Shown here: piece by piece, positions 1-8,049 of the stretch | Layout: each line of letters opens with the position of its first letter | Numbering within the stretch: position 1 is the first letter of the stretch | Assembly: GCF_009617585.1 (NCBI RefSeq) | Contig: NZ_WIXI01000022.1 | Location: forward strand, 649,747-713,746 | From: Endobacterium cereale | GTDB taxonomy: Bacteria > Pseudomonadota > Alphaproteobacteria > Rhizobiales > Rhizobiaceae | Reading direction: 5' to 3' | Length of the DNA stretch: 64,000 bases | The notes under the pieces: generated by a model | What the model saw: the letters and a program-made list of their open reading frames with translations, nothing else | Told to the model about the DNA's origin: nothing | Database searches by the model: none | Program-made: the position numbers and the translations under genes

Positions 1-310
1 CGTTTTCCAGCTGGACGATGGAGTTGAAGGCCGAACCGGAGGGCTCGCGGCCGACGCGGTTCCATGTCGTTTCGCCATGCTTGCCAAGCGCCATGGTCAG
101 CGTGAAAACTTTTGAAATACTCTGGATGGAAAACGGCTCGTCGCAATCGCCAACCTTGTGCTCGGCGCCGTCGACGGTGATCAGCGACATGCCGAATTTC
201 TTGGGGTCAACATGGGCGAGCTGGGGAATGTAATCGGCAACCTTGCCTTCGCCCAGACGCGGGCCTAGCTCCGCGTGGATATCATCCAGGATCGCCTGCA
301 GATCTGCCAT
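1..310 (-). CDS. glsA: Glutaminase, N-terminal part (runs off left edge)
   Basis: Hydrolyses L-glutamine to glutamate and ammonia in the cytoplasm. Only the first ~103 residues are in the window. They follow the bacterial GlsA/GlsB family throughout: [11 protein letters not shown] near residue 24, [10 protein letters not shown] with the Ser-x-x-Lys catalytic pair of this serine beta-lactamase-like fold, and the segment [16 protein letters not shown]. The ATG at 308-310 is preceded on the minus strand by AGGGGAAG about 5 nt upstream, which fixes the start. It diverges from purU. The C-terminal two thirds lie outside the window, so integrity cannot be judged. Confidence 0.93.
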   Translation of the reverse strand, partial: MADLQAILDDIHAELGPRLGEGKVADYIPQLAHVDPKKFGMSLITVDGAEHKVGDCDEPFSIQSISKVFTLTMALGKHGETTWNRVGREPSGSAFNSIVQLEN

Positions 311-659
311 GAAACGCTTCCCCTTTTGTTTGCCCGTGCCGCAGATATCAGCCGAGCCTTATGAAGCCGTTATTGTCTAAATGCCGACCGTTGTGCAACC
401 GCTCCCACGCAGTCAGCACGCAGAGCGCGCCTGATGTGCCGGGTTTGCGCATTTGCAGGACGTTTTGAGAACTGTGTCACTGCGCAACGGTCTTACATTC
501 GTCAGGCGTCGGGACGCGCAGGCAATGCACTGACGACAAAATTCGCTGCAGGGTGAAAAAACCTGTTTCCATTCCGGCAGGGCCATCGATATGGTCCGCC
601 GCCAACATAGACCGGGTGCAGCGCAGCATCTTGCGCACCCAGCGAACGAGGAATTGATC
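311..659. other. Divergent intergenic region glsA/purU
   Basis: This 349-nt non-coding stretch lies between two divergently transcribed genes and must hold both promoters. I see no convincing ORF, hairpin or operator. The purU ribosome binding site (GAGGAA) is at its right end, 7 nt before the ATG at 660. Confidence 0.6.
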
Positions 660-1544
660 ATGAGCAGCTACGTCCTGACCGTGTCCTGCCCCACCAGCCG
701 CGGCATCGTTGCGGCGATTTCCGGCTATCTGGCGGACAAGGGCTGCAACATCGTCGATTCATCCCAGTTCGACGACCTGGATGCGAAGCGTTTTTTCATG
801 CGCGTCAGCTTCATTTCCGAAGAAGGCGTCGATCGACAGGCCCTGCTGGATGGTTTTGCGCCGATCGCTGAAAAATTCGCGATGGAAGCCGAAATCTTTG
901 ACGCCGCCGAGCGCATGAAAGTGCTGCTGATGGTGTCGCGTTTCGGTCATTGCCTGAACGACCTGCTCTATCGCTCGAAGATCGGTGCGCTGCCGATCGA
1001 TATCGTCGGCGTGGTCTCCAACCATTTCGATTACCAGAAACTGGTGGTCAACCACGACATTCCTTTCCACCACATCAAGGTGACGAAGGAAAACAAGCCG
1101 CAGGCAGAAGCCCAGCTGCTTGAGGTCGTCGAAAACTCCGGCACCGAACTGGTGGTGCTTGCCCGCTACATGCAGGTTTTGTCCGATGCGCTGTGCAAGA
1201 AGATGTCGGGACGGATCATCAACATCCACCACTCCTTCCTGCCGAGCTTCAAGGGCGCCAATCCTTACAAGCAGGCTTACCAGCGCGGCGTGAAACTGAT
1301 CGGCGCCACCGCGCATTACGTGACGGCGGATCTCGACGAAGGCCCGATCATCGAACAGGACACGGTCCGCGTGACACATACGCAGAGCCCGGAAGATTAT
1401 GTTTCGCTGGGGCGTGACGTGGAAGCGCAGGTTCTCGCCCGTGCCATCCATGCACATATCCATCACCGCGTGTTCATCAACGGCAACCGCACGATCGTCT
1501 TCCCGCCGAGCCCGGGCAGCTATGCATCGGAGCGCATGGGCTGA
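660..1544 (+). CDS. purU: Formyltetrahydrofolate deformylase
   Basis: Hydrolyses 10-formyl-tetrahydrofolate to formate and tetrahydrofolate, balancing the one-carbon pool and supplying formate for purine synthesis. The 294-residue protein has an N-terminal ACT domain (about 1-85, starting YVLTVSCPTSRGIVA) and a formyltransferase domain (about 87-285). The catalytic triad of the formyltransferase fold is present: Asn188 and His190 in INIHHSFLPSF, and Asp226 in ADLDEGPI. Length is normal. I chose ATG 660 over an in-frame ATG at 591 because GAGGAA sits just before it and MSSYVLTV matches family N-termini. It is monocistronic, with a strong hairpin downstream. Confidence 0.95.
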   Translation: MSSYVLTVSCPTSRGIVAAISGYLADKGCNIVDSSQFDDLDAKRFFMRVSFISEEGVDRQALLDGFAPIAEKFAMEAEIFDAAERMKVLLMVSRFGHCLNDLLYRSKIGALPIDIVGVVSNHFDYQKLVVNHDIPFHHIKVTKENKPQAEAQLLEVVENSGTELVVLARYMQVLSDALCKKMSGRIINIHHSFLPSFKGANPYKQAYQRGVKLIGATAHYVTADLDEGPIIEQDTVRVTHTQSPEDYVSLGRDVEAQVLARAIHAHIHHRVFINGNRTIVFPPSPGSYASERMG

Positions 1545-1623
1545 ATAGCCACACCCGGAATATGAGCATTTATTGGAAAGTACTCGTATTTCCCACCTGA
1601 ATTCACTATGGATAGCACCTGGA

Positions 1624-1654
1624 GGCCATGCAATTACAGATTGCATGGCCGTTT
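1624..1654 (+). terminator. Stem-loop terminator after purU
   Basis: A perfect 11-bp inverted repeat GGCCATGCAAT / ATTGCATGGCC (1624-1634 and 1640-1650) with a 5-nt loop is followed by GTTT. It sits 80 nt past the purU stop and before the kinase gene. The T tract is short, so termination strength is uncertain. Confidence 0.7.
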
Positions 1655-1754
1655 GATTCCGGCGGTTAAAATTTGGTTAAGCATTGAATGGATAGGCGTT
1701 TTGTCCTGCGCACCGACGTGATACGACTGCGTGACCAGAGAGGGAAAACCGGTC

Positions 1755-3305
1755 GTGTCTGACGAATCAATGCCCGCATCGCCGCGTTTGTTACGCGCCA
1801 TGCCGACGCTGCCTCTGTGGCTGACGGGCATTTTTCTGGTGGCCATCATTACGGTGACCGGCCTCATTCTGCTGGAGAACTACAAGAGCTCGCTGGCTGC
1901 CGGCGAAGCACGCGCCAGATCCTCCGCCCATGTGGTGGCCGCCCATGTGGAATGGATGATGGAGGCGAGCAATCAGGCGCTGCGTCGCGTCGATTCCGCA
2001 CTTGGCGACAAACCCATCGACAGCCCGGAAAACACACTGGCCAATATCGCCGAGGCGGTGGGCGATCTGCCATCCGGCTTCGAATATTCCGTTTTCGATG
2101 CCAGCGGGCTGCAACGCTTTTCCAGCATTCCGAATGCGGCACCGCTCAATCACGGCGACCGTGGTTATTTCCAGCGCCTGCGTGATGGAGAGCCGATCGC
2201 GATCTCGCGCCTGTTCGAAGACGAGCGCACCTCCAAACCGGCCTTCATGATCGCCCGCCGCATCACCCGCAATGCGGAGTTCCGGGGCGTTGCGACGATC
2301 GCCATACCGAACGAAACAATGGACCGCTTCTGGGCATCGATGGGGCTGGGCCCACATTCGACGGTTTCTGCCGTGCGCGACGATGGCTGGCTGGTGGCAC
2401 GCCGCCCGGTTTCCGAAAAGTCGGTCGATCTGAGCACCACCGAATGGTATCCGATGACGCGCACAGCGGATTCCGGCGTCTATCACAGTCCGGTCTCGCC
2501 GATCGACGGACGTTCGCGCATTGTCGGTTTCTGGAAAGTCACCGGCTGGCCGCTGATTTCGCTCGCCGCCATCGACCGGCAGGAAGTGCTCGACCAGTTC
2601 TGGAGCAACGTCTGGTCCGATGCGCTGTTTGCAATACCGCTGATGGTGGTGCTGGTTCTGGCATCGCTGTGGATTACCCGGCTGCTTTATCGGTATGCCG
2701 CTCGCAACGAAGAGCTTGAGCAGGCGCTCGAGCGCAACCGTTTTCTGCTGCGGGAAATCCACCACCGCGTGAAAAACAATCTTCAGGCCGTGCTGGCGCT
2801 GGTGCGGCTGCAGCCCCTGCCGCAGGAGGCGCGCAACGACATGACACGCCGCGTCGGCGCGATGATTGCCGTGCACGAACAGATCTATCAGCGCGACCAG
2901 TATGAGCGGGTGGATGTGGCGGCCTACGCCGAAAAGCTGATCCGCGACGTGGCCTCGGCCTATGATACGCCGGTGACGCTGGATCTTGACCTGCAGGCGG
3001 TAACCGTCGATCGCGAGCAGGCGCTGCCGATCGGCATGATCGTCAACGAAGTGGTGTCGAACGCATTCAAATATGCCTTTGCCGGCCGACCGTCGGGCCG
3101 ATTGACCGTTTCGCTGAAAGAACAGGGTGACGAGTTCGCCCTCAGCATCCGCGATGACGGCCCCGGCCTTGTCGACGAGGTGGAACGCCGCGTCGGCATG
3201 GGCAGCAAGCTGATCGGCAGCTTTGTCAAACAGCTGCGCGGGCGGCATACGCTTCGCAACGATAACGGTGCTGTCTTCGAAATGACCGCGCCGCAATCGC
3301 TGTGA
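1755..3305 (+). CDS. Membrane sensor histidine kinase (HisKA_2/HWE type)
   Basis: Two-component sensor of about 516 residues. It has a transmembrane segment near residues 18-40 (WLTGIFLVAIITVTGLILL), a periplasmic Cache-like sensor of ~250 residues, and a second transmembrane segment around 290-315 (FAIPLMVVLVLASLWI). The cytoplasmic kinase follows: phospho-acceptor His337 in HHRVKNNLQA, N box GMIVNEVVSNAFKYA and G box IRDDGPGL. The HHRVKNN signature marks the HisKA_2 subfamily typical of Rhizobiales, often partnered with stand-alone receivers; none is adjacent. I prefer GTG 1755 because GAGAGGGA lies 10 nt upstream; an in-frame GTG at 1731 has no such site. The ligand is unknown. Confidence 0.85.
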   Translation: MSDESMPASPRLLRAMPTLPLWLTGIFLVAIITVTGLILLENYKSSLAAGEARARSSAHVVAAHVEWMMEASNQALRRVDSALGDKPIDSPENTLANIAEAVGDLPSGFEYSVFDASGLQRFSSIPNAAPLNHGDRGYFQRLRDGEPIAISRLFEDERTSKPAFMIARRITRNAEFRGVATIAIPNETMDRFWASMGLGPHSTVSAVRDDGWLVARRPVSEKSVDLSTTEWYPMTRTADSGVYHSPVSPIDGRSRIVGFWKVTGWPLISLAAIDRQEVLDQFWSNVWSDALFAIPLMVVLVLASLWITRLLYRYAARNEELEQALERNRFLLREIHHRVKNNLQAVLALVRLQPLPQEARNDMTRRVGAMIAVHEQIYQRDQYERVDVAAYAEKLIRDVASAYDTPVTLDLDLQAVTVDREQALPIGMIVNEVVSNAFKYAFAGRPSGRLTVSLKEQGDEFALSIRDDGPGLVDEVERRVGMGSKLIGSFVKQLRGRHTLRNDNGAVFEMTAPQSL

Positions 3306-3321
3306 TGCGATCTCTCAGCCG

Positions 3322-4130
3322 TTAGCTTCCCTGTCCGGCAGCACTTTTTCGGGCGATGTAACCGAGACCGATTGCCGTCAGCAGTCCATTGCCGGACAGA
3401 TATCCCGAAGCCTCGTTTCCGGACACGCCGCAGGCTGCGCCACCGGCGGCATAAAGATTGGGCAGCGGCTTTCCCGTGCCAGCCAGCACGGCGGCGGTTC
3501 GATCCACTGCAAGGCCGCCCTGCGTGTGAAACAGTGCGCCGGTGACTTTTACGGCCCGGTATGGCGGCTGGAGTTTTTGCGCGGGTGAAAATGCGCGGCC
3601 GAAAGCATCGCTGCCGCCTTTGGCAGCGGCCGTTTCGATTTCCGCGAAGGTTTTGGTGAGCGCGTCGGCCGGGATGCCCATCAATCTGGCGAGTTCATCG
3701 ACACTATCGACGGTGAGCACCACGCCCATGGCCTCGGCCCGGCGAAAATCCTCGAACTGGCGGACGATGCCGGCGATGCGTTCGTCGAACACCGTCCAGG
3801 CAATCGCGTTTGGCTGGCGTAGAATTTCTGCAGCCTGTTCCAAATAACCGCGCGCCTCGTTGCTGAAACGCCTGCCTTCGGCATTCACCTGAAAACCGCG
3901 TTCGGTGACCGTGGCCCAGGAGATCAGGATACCGGCTCGATGCGCAACGGACCCATGCCCCTGATGGCCGTTCAGGTGCCGGCTGGCGGCGCCGAGCGCT
4001 TCACCCCACAGAAGCGCATCCCCCTGATTGCCCGGATGACCGAAATAGAGCGCATCCGAGAGGGAGGAAATATGCTGGCGAACCAGATCCTTGTTGCCGC
4101 CATAACCATTGCAGGCGAGGATGAGATTAT
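3322..4130 (-). pseudogene. 5'-truncated FAD-dependent oxidoreductase (fumarate reductase/tricarballylate dehydrogenase-like flavoprotein)
   Basis: This is the C-terminal part of a succinate dehydrogenase/fumarate reductase-type flavoprotein. Its first recognisable residues, DNLILACNGYGGN, correspond to the mid-protein ACGGxGGN segment. GALFHTQGGLAVD and the C-terminal FAD-contact region YAAGGAACGVSGNEASGYLSGNGLL are intact. The N-terminal dinucleotide-binding region (GxGxxG), about 190-200 residues, is absent. At about 4120-4135 the sequence changes into hyuA coding on the other strand. Without its promoter and FAD-binding N-terminus the gene is almost certainly dead. An open frame to 4179 exists only because the hyuA-derived DNA lacks stops there. 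Confidence 0.8.
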
Positions 4131-5709
4131 CGCCTATGCCAATTCTGAAAACGAGATGCTGGCGCTTGAAGCCGCCCAATCCGTCTGGCCGAACGGCAAT
4201 GTCGCCTGTTCCTCGCAGATCCTGCCGGAAATCCGCGAATTCGAACGTACCTCAACGACCGCGCTCAACGCCTATCTGCAGCCGGTTGTCGGCGGTTATC
4301 TGCGCAAGCTGAGCGATGCCTTGAAAAGCGAAGCTTTTGGCGGGCGTTTCCACATCGTGCAGTCGAATGGAGGGGTGATGTCGGCCGAAACAGCCCGACG
4401 CCTGCCGGTGCGCACCGCCTTTCAGGCCCGGCAGCGGGTGTCATTGCCGCTGCAGCCATTTCCAAGGCCGCCGGTTTCCCCAACATCATCACCGGCGATC
4501 TCGGCGGCACGTCCTTCGACGTTTCGCTGGTGGTTGAGGGCGAAACCGCGCTTGCGGCACAGACGACGATCGATTTCGGCCTCGTCATCCGCACGCCGAT
4601 GATCGAGATCACCACGATCGGCGCCGGCGGCGGTTCGATCGCCCATGTCGATTGCCGGCGGCCTGTTGCAGGTCGGCCCGGAAAGTGCCGGCTCGCGCCC
4701 CGGCCCGGTGGCCTACGGTCAGGGCAATACCCGCCCGACGCTGACGGACGCCAGTATCGTTCTCGGCCGCATCAATGCCGAACGACCGATCGGCGGCAAG
4801 CTGGCGCGGCTGGATGTGGAGGCCGCGAAAAAGGCGATCGAGGAGCATGTGGCAAAACCCTGCGGCCTCGGCGTCATGGAAGCGGCCGAAGCGATCGTCA
4901 AAATCGCCGATGGGCGCATGGCCGGCGCCATTCGTCTTGTTTCCATCGAACGCGGACACGACCCGGCAAAGTTTGTCGCCGTGCCCTTCGGCGGCGGCGG
5001 CGCGCTGCATGCCGGCGCTCTCATCAAGGATGTCGGTCTGCAGGCAGCACTGGTGCCGCGCTATCCCGGCGTCACCTCGGCGCTCGGCTGCGTCATCGCC
5101 GATATCCGCCATGATCAGGTGCAAACGGTGAACCTGACGGTCGAGGCTCTCGATACCGACATGCTCGACCGCCGCATGGTGGAGGAAGCTGAAGCCGCCC
5201 GAACAATCGTCGAGGAAGCCGGTCTGCCGATCGACCGCATCGATCTCGTCTTCGAACTCGACATGCATTATCTCGGCCAGACCCACACAGTGGCCGTGCC
5301 TTTGCCGCTGACGATCGAACACGGCTCGACCGGTGTCACCCGCGACATCGTGCAGGCGGCGTTCGATGCCGCCTATCAGGCCTCCTTCAGCCGTCTTCTG
5401 CCGGGATTGCAGGCGAAAATCGTCAACCTGCGCACCTCCGCCATCGGCCGTCGCCCGCATTTCAGCCTCGCCGCGCTGGCACCCGAGCCAGGCACGACGG
5501 TGGAACAGGCAAAACTCGGCAACAGGCAAGTGTGGTTCGACGGCTCATGGCACGACACGATCATCTATGCCCGTCTGGACCTGCCGGTGGGTGCTGTCAT
5601 CGACGGTCCGGCCATTCTTGAACAGCCGGATGCGACCGTGCTGGTCGATCCGGATCTTAGCGCCCGTGTCGATGAATTCGGCAATGTCATCATGGAGCGC
5701 AAGCCATGA
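4131..5709 (+). pseudogene. hyuA: HyuA-type hydantoinase/oxoprolinase A subunit, 5'-truncated with two frameshifts
   Basis: Homologous to N-methylhydantoinase/5-oxoprolinase A subunits, ATP-dependent enzymes opening hydantoin or oxoproline rings. Recognisable sequence starts at AYANSENEMLALEAA and continues with LPEIREFERTSTTALNAYLQPVVG. About 180 N-terminal residues, including the first ATPase motif, are missing. At about 4421-4423 the frame is lost (PVRTAF runs into SGPAAGVIAAAAI only after a -1 shift). At about 4652 one extra T returns it to the original frame (VD then GGLLQVGPESAG). From there to the stop at 5709 it reads cleanly and ends in a 4-nt overlap with the next gene. No hyuB is present. 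The promoter now driving 5706-7760 is unclear. Confidence 0.85.
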
Positions 5710-6320
5710 GCGGCCATCCGACCCCCGTTGAAAAGACCGGCCTGATCATGGTCGATCTCACCAATGATTTCCTGGCCCCGAACGGCGCCTATGGCCGCGC
5801 CGGTCAGGGTGCTGCGGAGATTGCCGCCCTGCCGGAGCGGATCAAGCCGTTGGTAGACGTTTTGCGCGACAAGGGCGGCTGGATCATCTCGGCCCAGTTC
5901 ACGCTGGTGCCGGCCAAGGGCGGCGAGCCGATCATTTCACCCCACCTGAAGGAACTACGCCCCTTTCTCGGCAAGGACGATTTCGCGCCAGGCAGCTGGG
6001 GCAATGCACTGGTCGACAGCCTCGGCCCCGCCGATCTGGTGGTAGAGAAAGTCGCCTATTCCTCCTTCTACATGACCCGGCTGGAATGGGTTTTGAAGAA
6101 ATGCGGCATCGAGCGCCTGATCGTCGGTGGCATCGTCACCAATGGCGGTGTGGCCTCCACCGTGCGGGATGCGCATGTGCGCGATTTCGATACGACCGTG
6201 CTGTCCGACGGCTACGCGGCCTTTTCGCCGTTCGCGCATGACACGGCGATCGAGGCGTTAAAACCGGTCGCCCGTGTCGCGACGATCGAAACGATCTGCG
6301 CCGAACTTTTCGCGCAATAA
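5706..6320 (+). CDS. Isochorismatase-superfamily hydrolase lacking the catalytic cysteine
   Basis: A 204-residue protein of the isochorismatase/cysteine hydrolase fold. Asp17 in LIMVDLTNDF and Lys115 in VVEKVAYSSF fit two members of the usual Asp-Lys-Cys triad. The third position, normally Cys in TNxCVxST, reads TNGGVAST with Gly148. True isochorismatases such as EntB also lack the Cys, so the protein may be active but not as a cysteine amidohydrolase. It overlaps the hyuA remnant by ATGA and precedes two racemase-like genes, the usual setting of N-carbamoyl-amino-acid or hydantoin degradation. Substrate unknown. Confidence 0.8.
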   Translation: MSGHPTPVEKTGLIMVDLTNDFLAPNGAYGRAGQGAAEIAALPERIKPLVDVLRDKGGWIISAQFTLVPAKGGEPIISPHLKELRPFLGKDDFAPGSWGNALVDSLGPADLVVEKVAYSSFYMTRLEWVLKKCGIERLIVGGIVTNGGVASTVRDAHVRDFDTTVLSDGYAAFSPFAHDTAIEALKPVARVATIETICAELFAQ

Positions 6321-6351
6321 CACGCCCAGACGACGATGGGAGGAGAAGAGT

Positions 6352-7125
6352 ATGGCCAAGGTTCTGGTGATCGTCCCTTTTCCGATGGATGACGACAATC
6401 TTTCCAAACGCCGGGCGCCGCTGAATGCAGTGCGCCTCGGCGACGGCATCGATTTCGACTTCAAGCCGGTGCGCATCGCACCCGCCAACTATGTCAGCCA
6501 GCAGGATTCGGTTCTCGCGGATATCGGCATTCTGCAAGCGGGGTTACAGGCGCAAGCGGATGGCTATGATGCCGTCTGCATCGACACGATGAGCGACAGC
6601 GGCATGTCGGCCCTGCGCTCCGTTCTCGATATCCCGGTCATCGGCCCCGGCCGGCACGCCATGCTGACGGCGCTGATGCTGGGCGAAAAATTCTCCATCC
6701 TCGCCATGTGGGACCGCTGGCGGCATCTTTACACCAAGACGCTGGCGGAACTTGGCCTGAGCCACAAATGCGCCTCGCTGCGATCCGCCGGGTTGCAGTC
6801 CAACAATCAGAGCCTGCTGGCCGGCAAGGAAGAGGAATTTTTTCCGGCGCTTTACGAGGCGGCGATGAAATGCGTGCAGGTGGATGGCGCCGATGTGATC
6901 ATCCTCGGTTCGACCACGATGCATGAGGCGCATGCCTATCTGGCCGAACGCCTGCCGGTGCCGATCATCAATCCCGGCCCGCTGACCTATCGGCTGGCCG
7001 ATGCCGCCATCAAGCTGAAGCTCAGCCATGGCCGCAGCTCCTATCCCGCCCCCTCGCATATCGCGACGGAAAAACTGGCCGCCATGGGCGATATCGCAGC
7101 ACGCCTTGCCGGAGTTTCGAGATGA
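6352..7125 (+). CDS. Asp/Glu/hydantoin racemase-family protein
   Basis: A 257-residue protein of the Asp/Glu racemase superfamily, which usually epimerises hydantoins or acidic amino acids with two cysteines. Family landmarks are the N-terminal strand AKVLVIVPFP, VCIDTMSDSGMSALRSVLDIPVIGPG and, near the C-terminus, VIILGSTTMHEAH and VPIINPGPLTY. The second catalytic position, Cys in classical members (LGCTxM), is Ser here, and the first Cys is displaced, so racemase activity is doubtful. ATG 6352 follows GGGAGGAGAAG. It overlaps the next gene by 4 nt, so the two are translationally coupled and may form a heteromer. Confidence 0.8.
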   Translation: MAKVLVIVPFPMDDDNLSKRRAPLNAVRLGDGIDFDFKPVRIAPANYVSQQDSVLADIGILQAGLQAQADGYDAVCIDTMSDSGMSALRSVLDIPVIGPGRHAMLTALMLGEKFSILAMWDRWRHLYTKTLAELGLSHKCASLRSAGLQSNNQSLLAGKEEEFFPALYEAAMKCVQVDGADVIILGSTTMHEAHAYLAERLPVPIINPGPLTYRLADAAIKLKLSHGRSSYPAPSHIATEKLAAMGDIAARLAGVSR

Positions 7126-7760
7126 CTCGTATCCTTCTTCTTTCGCCCGCTGATCTCGATCTGCCGGATGACGTCGTGACTGCGGATGTGCTGGACGCCG
7201 ACACACAGGTCGAACATCGCCGCGTCATCTATCCATCCTGCCCACCGATCGGCGCACATGACTGGGCGCTGGCAGATCTCGCAATTCTGGCGGCCGGGCA
7301 GAACGCCGAGGCCGAAGGTTTTCAGGCCGTTTGCCTCGCCGATTTCGGCGATTATGGTGCCGGCGCACTGCGTTCCGTGCTGGCCGTACCCGTTGTCACG
7401 GCCGGTCGAACCTCGATGTTGTATTCGCTGACTTTGGCCGAGCGTTTTTCCGTTCTCGCGACAGACCGCGACCTGACGCGGGCGAAAAAGCTTGTTCACG
7501 ATTATGGGCTCGATGGCCGCTGCGAGGGCGTTGATCTGGCCGGAGCGGATATGGGCAACGAGGCATCGCGGGAGGTTCTTATCCTTGCCGGCAATGCGCG
7601 GCAGCTTGTGAAACAGGCGGGATCGACGGTGATTGATCCGGTTGCTGTTTGCCTGAAAATCGCGGAAAGCCTGATCGGCCTTAGCCTGACGCATAGCCGC
7701 CACGCTTATCCCGAGCCGCAGGTTCGCAAGGCCGACCTGATCAAGGCACTCTCGGCCTGA
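7122..7760 (+). CDS. Asp/Glu racemase-like protein, shorter paralogue
   Basis: A 212-residue protein resembling its upstream neighbour: VCLADFGDYGAGALRSVLAVPVVTAGR corresponds to the VCIDTMSDSGMSALRSVLDIPVIGPG segment, and LSLTHSRHAYPEPQ to LKLSHGRSSYPAPS. It is ~45 residues shorter and the region of the second catalytic Cys is divergent (GSTVIDPVAVCLK). It begins inside the stop of the preceding gene (ATGA) and ends the operon before a hairpin at 7799. It may be a degenerate subunit partner rather than an independent enzyme. Confidence 0.7.
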   Translation: MTRILLLSPADLDLPDDVVTADVLDADTQVEHRRVIYPSCPPIGAHDWALADLAILAAGQNAEAEGFQAVCLADFGDYGAGALRSVLAVPVVTAGRTSMLYSLTLAERFSVLATDRDLTRAKKLVHDYGLDGRCEGVDLAGADMGNEASREVLILAGNARQLVKQAGSTVIDPVAVCLKIAESLIGLSLTHSRHAYPEPQVRKADLIKALSA

Positions 7761-7798
7761 CCTTGCCCTCCCCTGATACCGCTTGCCCGGCAAATTGC

Positions 7799-7826
7799 CT
7801 CGCCTTGAAACGAAGGCGAGATGAAT
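7799..7826 (+). terminator. Hairpin ending the hydantoin-type operon
   Basis: A perfect 8-bp inverted repeat CTCGCCTT / AAGGCGAG (7799-7806, 7813-7820) with loop GAAACG is followed by ATGAATTT. It lies 39 nt after the last stop of the operon. The U tract is weak. Confidence 0.6.
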
Positions 7827-7851
7827 TTAACAAATCTCTCATAAGTTGAAA

Positions 7852-7867
7852 TTTGGCACTTGCCAAA
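7852..7867. promoter_or_regulatory. Perfect palindrome upstream of the cytochrome/GMC-patatin operon
   Basis: TTTGGCA-CT-TGCCAAA is a perfect 7+7 dyad with a 2-nt centre, about 180 nt before the GTG start of the cytochrome gene. It lies in an AT-richer stretch and looks like a repressor or activator operator. No regulator gene is adjacent. Confidence 0.5.
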
Positions 7868-7893
7868 CCAAAATCAATTTAAGATACATTGTC

Positions 7894-7915
7894 ATCTATG
7901 GTTGCATCCATAGAT
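7894..7915. promoter_or_regulatory. Second inverted repeat in the same promoter region
   Basis: ATCTATGG-TTGCAT-CCATAGAT is a perfect 8+8 dyad with a 6-nt spacer, centred 42-45 nt downstream of the TTTGGCA palindrome (about four helical turns). Two different dyads in one 290-nt leader suggest dual control. A role as an RNA hairpin in the 5' leader is also possible. Confidence 0.5.
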
Positions 7916-8049
7916 CTACAGCTCTGAACCTGGATCAGGGCCTCTCGACGTTTCAAGCCTTTAATTGCATCGCATCGCATTGCATGGCGTCCGCTCACAT
8001 GTGGGGAGAGCGGGTGCGCCCGGGCATTTCAACAAGAGGGGGAACGATC

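Noticed and set aside
1791..3296. A 501-codon open frame antisense to the sensor kinase
   Set aside because: Its protein is His/Arg/Gln-rich with no family resemblance, and the plus-strand kinase is complete and well conserved. GC-rich codon bias opens this antisense frame.
7854..7870. Sigma-54-like TGGCAC element before the cytochrome gene
   Set aside because: The -12 part (TTGC at the right spacing) is missing; the bases belong to the TTTGGCA/TGCCAAA palindrome instead.
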